A stretch of 64,000 nt of DNA from the NCBI RefSeq assembly GCF_027270315.1, contig NZ_CP114413.1, positions 7,564,001-7,628,000 on the forward strand. The letters run 5' to 3'. This DNA is from Streptomyces cinnabarinus. Lineage in GTDB: Bacteria; Actinomycetota; Actinomycetes; Streptomycetales; Streptomycetaceae. Position 1 is the first letter of the stretch, and each line of letters opens with the position of its first letter. Position numbers and translations under genes: made by a program. Below the pieces are notes generated by a model, which saw nothing but the letters and a program-made list of their open reading frames with translations, did not search any database and was not told the origin of the DNA. Positions 31,507-40,272 of this stretch are shown here, piece by piece.

Positions 31507-32984
31507 CGACCGTGGTGGTGCACGTCGTTCGTCGCCGCGATCTTCCGCCAGGACTTCGGCTGAGCCGGAGCCACCGAACGGGCAGCCGCCGCGGCGACAG
31601 GCTTCGACGGCTCGAACAGCCACGTGTCGAAGAGTGCCCCCAGCGCCTGCCCGGACACCTCTTCGGCGTAGGTGCGGAAGTCCCCCACGGACGCGTTGCC
31701 GTAGGCGTACTTCTGCGTCCACCCCTTCAGGATCGCGAAGAAGTCCTCGTCGCCGATCTCGTTCCGCAGCGCCTGGAGTGCCAGCGCGCCCCGGTCGTAG
31801 ACCGCGATGTGGAACTGGTTGTCCGGCCCAGGGTCACCGGGCCGGACCGTCCAGAACGGATCGTCGGCCGCCCGCGTCGCGTACACGTAATCGGCGATCT
31901 CCTGCGCCGTGCCCTCGCCCTCGTGCTCGGACCACAGCCACTGCGCGTACCGCGCGAAGCCCTCGTTGATCCAGATGTCCTTCCAGCCGGACACCGACAC
32001 CAGGTCGCCGTACCACTGATGGGCCAGCTCGTGCACGACCAGCGTGGTGTTGGTACCGGCCGCGAACTGGCGCGGGCTGTAGAACGGCCGGGTCTGGGTC
32101 TCCAGCGCGTACCCGGTGTTGGTGTTCGGCACATAGCCGCCGAGCGCGTTGAAGGGATACGGCCCGAAGTACTCGGCCAGCCAGTCGGCGATCTCCCCGG
32201 TCCGCTCGATGCTGGCGCGCGCGGCGCCGTCGTTGTCCCCGAGATCCTTGCTGTAGGCGTTGACGACCGGGATGCCGCTCTCGGACCGGCCGGTGGTGAT
32301 GTCGAACTTCCCCACCGCGAGCGTGGCGAGATAGGTCGCCTGCGGCTTGTTGGAGCGCCAGTTGTAGCGGGTCCAGCCCAGCCGTGAGGTCGTCGACTGG
32401 AGCGTGCCGTTGGAGATGGCCTGGGTGCCGTCGGGCACCTGGACCGACACGTCGTAGGTGGCCTTGTCGAGTGGGTGGTCGTTGCTCGGGAACCACCACC
32501 AGGCCGCCTCGGGCTCGTTGGCGGCGACCCCGCCGTCCGCGGTGCGGTGCCAGCTGGTGAAGCCGTACGCCTTCTCGCCGGACGGTACTCCGCTGTAGCG
32601 GATCACGATCGTCACCCGCGAGCCCTTGGCCAGCGCCTGCTTCGGGGTGATCTCCAGTTCGTGCTCGCCGGAGGTGGCGAACGACGCCTTCGCGCCGTTG
32701 ACCCGCACCTCGCCGACGTCTAGCAGGAAGTCCAGGTTGAACCGCGACAGGTCCTCGGTGGTGCGGGCCAGCAGGGTCGCCGTGCCCTCGAGGCGGTCGG
32801 TCGCGGGCTGGTACTTGAGCCGCAGGTCGTAGTGGCTGACGTCGTAGCCGCCGTTGCCGTAAGCCGGGTAGTAGGGATCGCCGATGCCCGATGCGCCGGG
32901 GGCGGAACTCGCGGCCGATGCCGGGATCGCCAGCAGTACGGAGGCCGCCGCGAGCACGCTGGGCGCGAAGAATCTGCGGTGCAC
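31503..32984 (-). CDS. Secreted M1 family metallopeptidase
   Basis: 493 aa from a GTG at 32984. The signal peptide spans residues 1 to about 25 (MHRRFF, VLAAASVLLAIPASA). The gluzincin motif HELAHQWYG is followed 18 residues later by the third zinc ligand in NEGFARY. The N-terminal beta domain binds substrate; the large C-terminal ERAP-like domain of PepN is missing, so this is a short secreted form. It probably releases amino acids from peptides outside the cell. It is divergent from the S15 peptidase, with a shared 218-bp promoter region that contains a GGACT/AGTCC dyad but no clear consensus promoter. Confidence 0.9.
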   Translation of the reverse strand: MHRRFFAPSVLAAASVLLAIPASAASSAPGASGIGDPYYPAYGNGGYDVSHYDLRLKYQPATDRLEGTATLLARTTEDLSRFNLDFLLDVGEVRVNGAKASFATSGEHELEITPKQALAKGSRVTIVIRYSGVPSGEKAYGFTSWHRTADGGVAANEPEAAWWWFPSNDHPLDKATYDVSVQVPDGTQAISNGTLQSTTSRLGWTRYNWRSNKPQATYLATLAVGKFDITTGRSESGIPVVNAYSKDLGDNDGAARASIERTGEIADWLAEYFGPYPFNALGGYVPNTNTGYALETQTRPFYSPRQFAAGTNTTLVVHELAHQWYGDLVSVSGWKDIWINEGFARYAQWLWSEHEGEGTAQEIADYVYATRAADDPFWTVRPGDPGPDNQFHIAVYDRGALALQALRNEIGDEDFFAILKGWTQKYAYGNASVGDFRTYAEEVSGQALGALFDTWLFEPSKPVAAAAARSVAPAQPKSWRKIAATNDVHHHGR

Positions 32985-33202
32985 GAAAGCTCCAAGTCGT
33001 CGGGGACCGAAGTCTGTTCGGACTCTATTCAGTCCCTGTGTCCCCGCAGGTGTCCACCGGCCCGGCTGTCACACGATCGCCATTCGGCCGACACGAGCCA
33101 CCACGCGCCGGCAGAAACCGACCGCCCGAAGGCCCCCTCGTATCACTTCCGCGTCCGATTGCCCTCTTCTGCACGGGAGTTGACCGATGTACCGTCCCGC
33201 GC

Positions 33203-35143
33203 ATGCCGATACGCACGCGCTTCACGATCTGGAGACCGCTCGCGACGGCGGCCACGGCCGCCCTGATGGCCACCCTCCTCACCCCGGCGACGGCCCAAGC
33301 GGGCCCGCGCACGAGTGAACCCGTCTACTCCTACGACGCCGCCATCCGCGAGGCCGTCTGGGTGGACACCGGACTCGACGGCGACGCCGACGGACGCACC
33401 GACCGCGTCGCCGTCGACATCGTCCGCCCCAGCGAACCAGCCGGGCGGGGCCGCAAGATCCCCGTCATCATGGACGCCAGCCCCTACTACTCCTGCTGCG
33501 GACGCGGCAACGAGAGCCAGAAGAAGACCTACGACGCCGACGGCGACGTCGTCCAGATGCCGCTGTTCTACGACAACTACTTCGTGCCCCGCGGCTACGC
33601 CTTCGTCGGCGTCGACCTCGCCGGTACCAACCGCTCCGACGGCTGCGTCGACGTCGGCGGCCGCTCCGACGTCCAGTCCGCCAAGGCCGTCGTCGACTGG
33701 CTCAACGGCCGCGGCAAGGCGTACACCACCCGGACCGGCACCACCCGCGCCAAGGCCACGAGCTGGACCAACGGCAAGACCGGCATGATCGGCAAGAGCT
33801 ACGACGGCACCATCGCCAACGGCGTCGCCGCGACCGGGGTCGAGGGCCTGGAGACGATCGTCCCCATCGGCGCCATCTCCTCCTGGTACGACTACTACTT
33901 CGCCCAGGGCGCCCCGCTCTTCGACTCCGGCCCCGACTGGCTGTCGAACTACGTCGAGAGCCCCGACGCCCGCGCCCGCTGCGCCGCCGTACAGCAGAAG
34001 ATCGTCGACGGCGCCCCGCGCACCGGTGCCTGGACGCCGCTGTGGAGCGAGCGGAACTATGTGCCGGACGCCGACCAGGTCGAGGCCAGTGTCTTCGTCA
34101 TCCACGGCATGCAGGACCTCAACGTCCGCACCAAGCACTTCGGCCAGTGGTGGGACGCGCTCGCCAGGAACGGTGTGGAGCGCAAGATCTGGCTCTCCCA
34201 GGTCGGCCATGTCGACCCCTTCGACTTCCGGCGCGCCGAATGGGTGAACACCCTGCACCGCTGGTTCGACCATGAACTCCTCGGCTACGACAACGGCATC
34301 GACGACGAACCGATGGCCGACATCGAACGGCACCCCGACCAGTGGGCCACCTCCCACGTGTGGCCGCCGCGCGGCACCGAGAAGACGACACTGCGCCCCG
34401 CCGAGGGAGCCCAGGAGGGCGTCGGCGTGCTCGGTCTGAACCGGGGCACCGGCACCGAGACCTTCACGGACGACCCCGCGCACGACGAGACCGACTGGGC
34501 CGCCCGCATCGATCAATCCACGCCGGACAAGGCGGGCTTCACCACCGGACCGCTCACCCGTGACCTGCGTCTGTCCGGCTCCTCGAAGGTCACCGTCACC
34601 GCCACCCCGACCACTTCCACGGCCCATCTCTCGGCCGTCCTGGTGGACCTCGGCCCCGACACCATCCGCGACTACGCGGCCGCGGGCGAGGGCATCACCA
34701 CTCTCACCGAACGCACCTGCTGGGGCGCGAGCACCACCGGCGACAGCGCCTGCTTCAAGGAGACGGCCGCGAAGACGGCGAACGTCGACTACACGATCCT
34801 GAGCCGCGGTTGGGCCGACCTCGCCTCGTTCGGGGGCGCCCCGCTCACCCCGGGCAAGCCGTACACCGTCACCCTCGACCTGGCCGCCACCGACCACGTC
34901 GTCCCGGCCGGTCATCGCCTCGCACTCATCGTCGCGGGCACCGACAAGGACCTCATCGAACCGCCCTCGACCAAGCCGACCCTGACGCTCGATCTGTCCC
35001 GCACCTCGGCCAAGGTGCCGCTGGTCGGCGGCGCCGACGCCTTCCGCAAGGCCACCTCCGGCGCGGCGGCGGCCCCCGGCGAGGCCGTCCTGGACGGCGT
35101 ACGCGAACCGCGCACCGCCCAGCGAGTCCCGGAGGCATCGTGA
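33203..35143 (+). CDS. Secreted Xaa-Pro dipeptidyl-peptidase (S15, CocE/NonD)
   Basis: 646 aa. The ATG at 33203 follows a TACCGT -10-like hexamer by about 7 nt; a longer upstream frame would disrupt the signal peptide. The signal is RPLATAATAALMATLLTPATAQA. The alpha/beta-hydrolase part has the nucleophile Ser in GKSYDGTIANG and the catalytic His in QVGHVDPF. A C-terminal jelly-roll (about residues 420-646) matches the X-Pro dipeptidyl peptidase C-terminal domain. It cleaves Xaa-Pro dipeptides from peptide N-termini, or esters. Its TGA overlaps the M14 gene's GTG, so the two peptidases are co-expressed. Confidence 0.9.
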   Translation: MPIRTRFTIWRPLATAATAALMATLLTPATAQAGPRTSEPVYSYDAAIREAVWVDTGLDGDADGRTDRVAVDIVRPSEPAGRGRKIPVIMDASPYYSCCGRGNESQKKTYDADGDVVQMPLFYDNYFVPRGYAFVGVDLAGTNRSDGCVDVGGRSDVQSAKAVVDWLNGRGKAYTTRTGTTRAKATSWTNGKTGMIGKSYDGTIANGVAATGVEGLETIVPIGAISSWYDYYFAQGAPLFDSGPDWLSNYVESPDARARCAAVQQKIVDGAPRTGAWTPLWSERNYVPDADQVEASVFVIHGMQDLNVRTKHFGQWWDALARNGVERKIWLSQVGHVDPFDFRRAEWVNTLHRWFDHELLGYDNGIDDEPMADIERHPDQWATSHVWPPRGTEKTTLRPAEGAQEGVGVLGLNRGTGTETFTDDPAHDETDWAARIDQSTPDKAGFTTGPLTRDLRLSGSSKVTVTATPTTSTAHLSAVLVDLGPDTIRDYAAAGEGITTLTERTCWGASTTGDSACFKETAAKTANVDYTILSRGWADLASFGGAPLTPGKPYTVTLDLAATDHVVPAGHRLALIVAGTDKDLIEPPSTKPTLTLDLSRTSAKVPLVGGADAFRKATSGAAAAPGEAVLDGVREPRTAQRVPEAS

Positions 35144-36387
35144 AGTCCCGTATCGCCGCGGTGATCGCGGCCGCCCTCGCCGCACCCCTGCTGTCCATCC
35201 CGGCACACGCGGCGGACACCCCGCCGCGCACCGGCTTCGAGCAGTCGGGCGGCGCCCGGTGGACGAGTCAGCCGGAGGAGCAGCAGTTCCTCGCCGCCGT
35301 CGACAAGGCGAGCGACCGGATGTCGATCGGCCGGATCGGCACCACCAAACAGGACCGCCCGCTCCAGCTCGTCCGGATCGGCACCCGCCCCACCAGCCGT
35401 ACCGTCCTCCTCGTATGCAGCCAGCACGGCGACGAGCCGTCCGGCCGCGAGGCCTGTCTGACCACGATCCGCGATCTGGCCCACGGCGACGACGCGCGGA
35501 CAAGGCGGCTGCTGAAGTCCACCACGGTGCTCGTCGTGCCCACCGCCAACCCCGACGGCCGGGCCGCGAACACCCGCGGCAACAGCGACGGCGTCGACAT
35601 CAACCGCGACCACATCGCTCTCCAGACCAACGAGGGCCGCGCACTGGCCGCGGTGATCCGCGACCGCAAGCCGGACGTGGTCTACGACCTGCACGAGTAC
35701 GGCGGCACACCCCCGTACTACGACAAGGACCTCTTCGACCTCTGGCCGCGCAACCTCAACACCGCCCCGGCCCTGCACGACGAGGCCCGGAGCCTGTCGC
35801 TGGACTACGTACGTCCCGCCGCCGGCGCCGAGGGCTACACCACCGGCACCTACGGCATCTGGACCGACCCCGTCACCGGCGAGCCCATCCGGCAGGTCGC
35901 CGGGGACGGCCAGGAGCGCATCCTGCGGAACATGTCCGGTATCAAGCACACCGTCGGCCTGCTCATCGAGAGCCGGGTGGAACCCCTGACCGAGGTGCCG
36001 GAGCCGGTCAACAACCGGCGCCGGGTCGACTCCCAACTCGCGGCGCTGGACGGCCTGTTCGCCTTCGCCGGGGAGCGGGGGAAGCAGGTCGACGCGGCCA
36101 CCTCGGCGGCCCGCGTGGCGGGCTGGCGGGACACCGGGCCGGTCTACCTCGGCGGCGCCGACAACGACCCCGCCGAACCCGCCGAGGTGCTCCAGGACCC
36201 GCCCTGCGGCTACCGGCTGACGGACGATCAGTACGCCGGGATCAAGGACGAACTGGCCCTGCACGGCGTGCGGACGCACGGCACCTACGTCCCGCTCCGC
36301 CAGCCCCTGCGCGCCCTCGTCCCGCTGCTGCTCGATGAACGCGCCCCGTACCGCCTCACGGTCGGGGAGCCCGACACCGACTGCTGA
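35140..36387 (+). CDS. Secreted M14 family zinc carboxypeptidase
   Basis: 415 aa from a GTG that overlaps the preceding stop (GTGA). Signal peptide: MKSRIAAVIAAALAAPLLS with cleavage after AHA. The zinc ligands are in QHGDEPSGRE (HxxE) and the later His in VVYDLHEYGG. NPDGR and VDINRDH are substrate-binding landmarks, and LLIES near residue 271 likely carries the catalytic Glu. It should trim C-terminal residues from peptides outside the cell, complementing the S15 enzyme that trims N-terminal dipeptides. The C-terminal 140 residues have no assigned function. Confidence 0.88.
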   Translation: MKSRIAAVIAAALAAPLLSIPAHAADTPPRTGFEQSGGARWTSQPEEQQFLAAVDKASDRMSIGRIGTTKQDRPLQLVRIGTRPTSRTVLLVCSQHGDEPSGREACLTTIRDLAHGDDARTRRLLKSTTVLVVPTANPDGRAANTRGNSDGVDINRDHIALQTNEGRALAAVIRDRKPDVVYDLHEYGGTPPYYDKDLFDLWPRNLNTAPALHDEARSLSLDYVRPAAGAEGYTTGTYGIWTDPVTGEPIRQVAGDGQERILRNMSGIKHTVGLLIESRVEPLTEVPEPVNNRRRVDSQLAALDGLFAFAGERGKQVDAATSAARVAGWRDTGPVYLGGADNDPAEPAEVLQDPPCGYRLTDDQYAGIKDELALHGVRTHGTYVPLRQPLRALVPLLLDERAPYRLTVGEPDTDC

Positions 36388-36426
36388 AACGCCTGAGGGG
36401 GACGACACCTGTGGTAGGCCGTAGAA

Positions 36427-36442
36427 GTCCTGAAAACAGGAC
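36427..36442 (+). promoter_or_regulatory. Perfect dyad upstream of the BCCT transporter
   Basis: GTCCTG-AAAA-CAGGAC (36427-36442) is a perfect 6-4-6 inverted repeat 23 bp before the BCCT GTG. It may be a repressor site (a BetI-like TetR or another osmolyte regulator would fit). No candidate regulator gene is adjacent. Confidence 0.5.
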
Positions 36443-36465
36443 ATAAGCATGGCTTTCCATGGAAG

Positions 36466-38178
36466 GTGCCGGAGTTGACGCAAGACCTGAGGAAAAGGGG
36501 TGGCCGGGAAGGCCCTTCGGGCGTTCCCGGCCACCAGGACACGGACCGGGTGGTGTTCGGCGTCACCGCCGTCATCACCGTGGCGTTCGTGATCTGGGGC
36601 TGGACGGCGACGGACTCGCTGGAGAGCGTCTCCAGCCGGATGCTCAACGGCCTGATCCACAACGGCGGCTGGGCCTTCATGCTCGCCGCATCCTGCTTCG
36701 TCGTCTTCGCCCTCTGGCTCGCGATCAGCCGCTACGGCCGTATCCACCTCGGCGCCGAGGGCGAGAAGCCCGAGTTCCGCACCGTGTCCTGGGTCGCCAT
36801 GATGTTCAGCGCGGGCATGGGCATCGGCCTGATGTTCTACGGGGTCAGCGAGCCGCTGGCGCACTACATCACCCCGCCGCCCGGCACCACCCCCGCCGAC
36901 TCCGCCGAGCGCATGGAGACGGCGATGGCGACCACCCTGTTCCACTGGACGCTGCACCCCTGGGCGATCTACGCGGTGGTCGGCCTCGCCATCGCCTACT
37001 CCACGTTCCGCCGGCGCCGCCGCCAGACCATCAGCGCCGTCTTCACCCCGCTCATCGGGGAGCGGCACGCGAGCGGTTCCGGGGGCCGGGTGATCGACAT
37101 CCTCGCGATCATCGCCACCGTCTTCGGCTCCGCCGCCTCCCTGGGCCTCGGCGCGCTCCAGATCGGCTCCGGGTTCCAGGAGCTGGACTGGATGGACGAC
37201 GTCAGCGAGGGCCTGCTCGTCGCCATCATCGCGGTACTGACGCTGGCCTTCGTCGCCTCGGCGGTGTCCGGTGTCGAACGGGGCATCCAGTGGCTGTCCA
37301 ACACCAACATGGTGCTCGCCCTGATCCTCGCGGTCTTCGTGTTCATCGCGGGCCCCACGATCATCGTGCTCGATCTGCTGCCCACCTCGATCTTCGCCTA
37401 CCTCGGCGATCTGCCCCAGCTGGCCGGCCGCACCGAGGCCAGCGCCGGTGAGGGCGTCGCGGACTGGCTCGGCAGCTGGACCGTCTTCTACTGGGCCTGG
37501 TGGATCTCCTGGACGCCCTTCGTCGGCATGTTCATCGCCCGGATCAGCCGGGGCCGCACCATCCGGCAGTTCGTCGGCGGGGTCATCCTGGTGCCGAGCA
37601 GCGTCAGCCTGATCTGGTTCGCGATCTTCGGCGGTACGGCGATGAAGGTGAGTGAGCGCGGCGGACTGGGCGGCGAGGACACCCCCGAGGGCCAACTCTT
37701 CGGCCTGCTCCAGGAGTTCCCCATCCCCACCGCCACCAGCCTGCTGGTGATGGTGCTGGTCGGCATCTTCTTCGTGTCCGGCGCCGACGCCGCCTCCATC
37801 GTGATGGGCACGCTCTCCCAGAAGGGCGCGCTCGAACCCGGCCGCTTCGTCGTGGTGTTCTGGGGCATCGTGACCGGTGCCGTGGCCGCCATCATGCTGC
37901 TCGTCGGCAGCGGCCAGGGCGACGCGCTCACCGGACTCCAGAACCTCACGATCCTGGCCGCCGCGCCGTTCGTCCTCGTCATGATCGGCATGTGTGTCGC
38001 CCTCATGCGGGATCTGCGCCGGGACCCCGTCATCGTGCGCACCGAGATGGGCAGCGAGGTCGTCGAGCTCGCCGTGATCACGGGCCACCGCGAGTACGAC
38101 GGCGACTTCGAGCTCAAGGTCGGCCCGGGGCCCGGCACCGAGACCGAGGGCGACCCACTGGGCCACGACCACGCCTGA
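36466..38178 (+). CDS. BCCT family transporter (glycine betaine/choline/carnitine)
   Basis: 570 aa with about 12 membrane helices. Diagnostic segments are MFSAGMGIGLMFYGVSEP (the GxGxG unwound helix), the aromatic-rich WTVFYWAWWISWTPFVGMF substrate box and ISRGRTIRQFVGGV. A hydrophilic C-terminal tail of about 50 residues, often the osmosensor in this family, is present. It imports quaternary ammonium osmolytes with Na+ or H+. The start GTG at 36466 follows GGAAG directly, which is tight, so a start slightly downstream is possible. The operator-like dyad at 36427 suggests regulation. It converges on the D-amino-acid oxidase gene, with stops 4 bp apart. Confidence 0.9.
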   Translation: MPELTQDLRKRGGREGPSGVPGHQDTDRVVFGVTAVITVAFVIWGWTATDSLESVSSRMLNGLIHNGGWAFMLAASCFVVFALWLAISRYGRIHLGAEGEKPEFRTVSWVAMMFSAGMGIGLMFYGVSEPLAHYITPPPGTTPADSAERMETAMATTLFHWTLHPWAIYAVVGLAIAYSTFRRRRRQTISAVFTPLIGERHASGSGGRVIDILAIIATVFGSAASLGLGALQIGSGFQELDWMDDVSEGLLVAIIAVLTLAFVASAVSGVERGIQWLSNTNMVLALILAVFVFIAGPTIIVLDLLPTSIFAYLGDLPQLAGRTEASAGEGVADWLGSWTVFYWAWWISWTPFVGMFIARISRGRTIRQFVGGVILVPSSVSLIWFAIFGGTAMKVSERGGLGGEDTPEGQLFGLLQEFPIPTATSLLVMVLVGIFFVSGADAASIVMGTLSQKGALEPGRFVVVFWGIVTGAVAAIMLLVGSGQGDALTGLQNLTILAAAPFVLVMIGMCVALMRDLRRDPVIVRTEMGSEVVELAVITGHREYDGDFELKVGPGPGTETEGDPLGHDHA

Positions 38179-38182
38179 GCGG

Positions 38183-39133
38183 TCAGCCGGAGGCGAGGGC
38201 GGCCGCCTCCTCGGCGCATCCCCAGGCCACCGTCACCCCGGCGCCGCCATGGCCGTAGTTGTGCACCAGGACCCGTCCGTCCGGCAGGGGTTCGCGCTCC
38301 AGCCGGACCGCGTCCCGCACCGGCCGCAGCCCCACCCGGTGCGCCAGGACCCGCGCCCCGGCGATCTCCGGCCGCAGCCCGGCACAGCGCCGCACGATCG
38401 CCTCGGCCACCTTGGGATCCGGCTCCAGCGACCAGGCGCCGTCGTCCGCGGTGCCGCCCAGCAGCAGCCGCCCCGGCTGCGGAAAGAAGTACGCCATCTC
38501 CCCGGCGGCGTCACTGGAGGTGAGCCAGGTGTCGATGCCCGGGTTCTCCACGACCACCAGCTGCCCCCGCACGGGCCGCAGCGCGGGGTCCGGCACCAGC
38601 TCACGGGCGCCGAGGCCGGTGCAGTTGACCACGACCGGCGCCTCGGCCTCGGTGAGCGAGGAGACGGTACGGGTCTCGATCGCGCCGCCCGCACTGCGGA
38701 ACCGTTCCCTCAGCCACGGCAGATGGGTCGGCATGTCGATGAGCGGCAGCCGGGCCCACAGCCCCGCCCCGCCGTACTCGGCGTCCGTCGTCCCCCGCAG
38801 CCCCGGCACCCGGCCGACCGCCCAGGCGTCCGCCCCGTCCAGCTCCCCTTCGCCCAGTACCCCCTCGATCATGCGTACGCCGGTGGCGTCGGGGTCGCCC
38901 GCCAGCTCCGCGTACACCTCCAGCGACCGCAGCGCCCACTCCCGGGCCAGGGCGAGCGGTTCGATCTTGTACGGCCACCAGAGCGCGCCCGCGACGGCCG
39001 AGGTGGTCCGCTCCACCGGGTCCCGGGTCCACACCCTCACCCGATGGCCCCGCTCGGCCAGGACCAGTGCCGTGGTCAGGCCGATGACCCCGCCGCCGAC
39101 CACGATGACTTCGTCGTTCCGCCCGATCTCCAC
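38183..39133 (-). CDS. FAD-dependent D-amino-acid oxidase family protein
   Basis: 316 aa. The N-terminal dinucleotide motif is VIVVGGGVIGLTTALVLAERG (residues about 9-29). The DAO family features follow: TSAVAGALWWPY, VNCTGLGARELV and the C-terminal VHNYGHGGAGVTVAWG, which places FAD and the substrate carboxylate (Arg in GLRPVRDAVRLE). It oxidatively deaminates D-amino acids to 2-oxo acids with H2O2 release. D-aspartate oxidase is an alternative specificity. It is a single gene converging with the BCCT transporter and divergent from the unknown gene at 39200. Confidence 0.87.
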   Translation of the reverse strand: MEIGRNDEVIVVGGGVIGLTTALVLAERGHRVRVWTRDPVERTTSAVAGALWWPYKIEPLALAREWALRSLEVYAELAGDPDATGVRMIEGVLGEGELDGADAWAVGRVPGLRGTTDAEYGGAGLWARLPLIDMPTHLPWLRERFRSAGGAIETRTVSSLTEAEAPVVVNCTGLGARELVPDPALRPVRGQLVVVENPGIDTWLTSSDAAGEMAYFFPQPGRLLLGGTADDGAWSLEPDPKVAEAIVRRCAGLRPEIAGARVLAHRVGLRPVRDAVRLEREPLPDGRVLVHNYGHGGAGVTVAWGCAEEAAALASG

Positions 39134-39199
39134 GCGTGGACCGTAGCGGAATGTGCCATGCCGTGCTCACATCACCCCCGCGCTGGGGATACTCACAGC

Positions 39200-40222
39200 A
39201 TGTCTGCCGAGTACGCGACCTTCGGCCTGGCGCCGGCCATACGCGCCGGTGGCGTCCTCGCCAACGGTGACTACCAAGTGCACCGGGACTTCGTCGACTT
39301 CATCGTCGACGGCCGCCCGCTGCTGTTCCAGCTCTCCGACCTCGACGCCGTCTCCCCACTGGCCTCCGACGTCCCACCCGCGATCTTTACCGCCCAGGTC
39401 CAGAGCCTGCTGCTGGAGGCGGACGCCCCGCTTCCGGACGGGCGTTATGTCATCTACGGCTGTCCCGAGTGCGAGAGCCTGGCCTGCGGCGCGGTCACCG
39501 CGGCGATCTCGGCGGACGGGTCCGACTTCATCTGGCGGGACTTCGCCTGGCAGACCGATGAGCACGTCGATCTGGAGCTCAACGGCTACCACGGCATAGG
39601 GCCCTTCCGCTTCCAGGGCGCCGAGTACCGGGCGGCGCTGGCCTCCCTCCTCGGCGAGGCACCGGCCGCTCTCCGCCGCCGGGTCCTGCTGATCGGCGCC
39701 CGGGTGGCCCTGCTGGCCAAGCTCGCCGCCGCCCTGCGCACGATCGGCATCGGCGCCGACATCACCCGCGACGCGGAGGGCGTCCCCGCCGATGAACTGA
39801 AGGCTTACGGCGCCGTCGCCTTCGGCCGCGCGGTCACCGAGGAGGAACGTGCCGCCGTGCGCGCCGCCTTCGACCGGGCCGGGGTCGAGGTGGCCTACGT
39901 CCACGGCTTCGCCCCGATCGTCCCGCTGCTGGTCGCCCAGATAGAGCACGCCCTGGACCGCAGCCCGGTACAGCAGCGCCGGCTGACCCGTCTTGTCGCG
40001 GCGGACGGGGAAGCGGGTGTGGAGGTGACGTCCCCGTGCCGGGTGCGGCTGACGGCGTACCGGCTGGACCGCTTGTACCGCACGCACGCGCACGAGATCT
40101 TCGACGGGGTCCTGGAGGCGGGGCGGCACCGTATTGCTCTGGACGCGAAGGCGGTGAAGGGGGAGGCGTTCGTGGTGGCGCGGACTTCCGGGAGCGTGCT
40201 CGTGGAGGCAATGGCGCGGTGA
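39200..40222 (+). CDS. Conserved hypothetical protein, possible oxidoreductase label without clear motif
   Basis: 340 aa, not recognised as a known enzyme. The N-terminal 150 residues are strand-rich, with YGCPECESLACGAV near residue 90 (three Cys that could bind metal) and ending FRFQGAEYRAAL. From about residue 155 a Rossmann-like element appears (RRRVLLIGARVALLAKLAAAL, then IGIGADIT). It has no signal or membrane helix. Streptomyces homologues are sometimes called oxidoreductases, but I see no convincing cofactor motif. Upstream (39134-39199) no operator was found. It ends 50 bp before the second ABC-F gene and may share its transcript. Confidence 0.6.
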   Translation: MSAEYATFGLAPAIRAGGVLANGDYQVHRDFVDFIVDGRPLLFQLSDLDAVSPLASDVPPAIFTAQVQSLLLEADAPLPDGRYVIYGCPECESLACGAVTAAISADGSDFIWRDFAWQTDEHVDLELNGYHGIGPFRFQGAEYRAALASLLGEAPAALRRRVLLIGARVALLAKLAAALRTIGIGADITRDAEGVPADELKAYGAVAFGRAVTEEERAAVRAAFDRAGVEVAYVHGFAPIVPLLVAQIEHALDRSPVQQRRLTRLVAADGEAGVEVTSPCRVRLTAYRLDRLYRTHAHEIFDGVLEAGRHRIALDAKAVKGEAFVVARTSGSVLVEAMAR

Positions 40223-40272
40223 CCTGAGCGGGGTGAGGCCACCTACCCCCGGCGTTTAGGATCGGGGATCTG

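Noticed and set aside
34912..38172. 1086-codon frame antisense to the M14 and BCCT genes
   Set aside because: Low-complexity His/Asp/Gly-rich translation typical of the antisense of GC-rich coding DNA.
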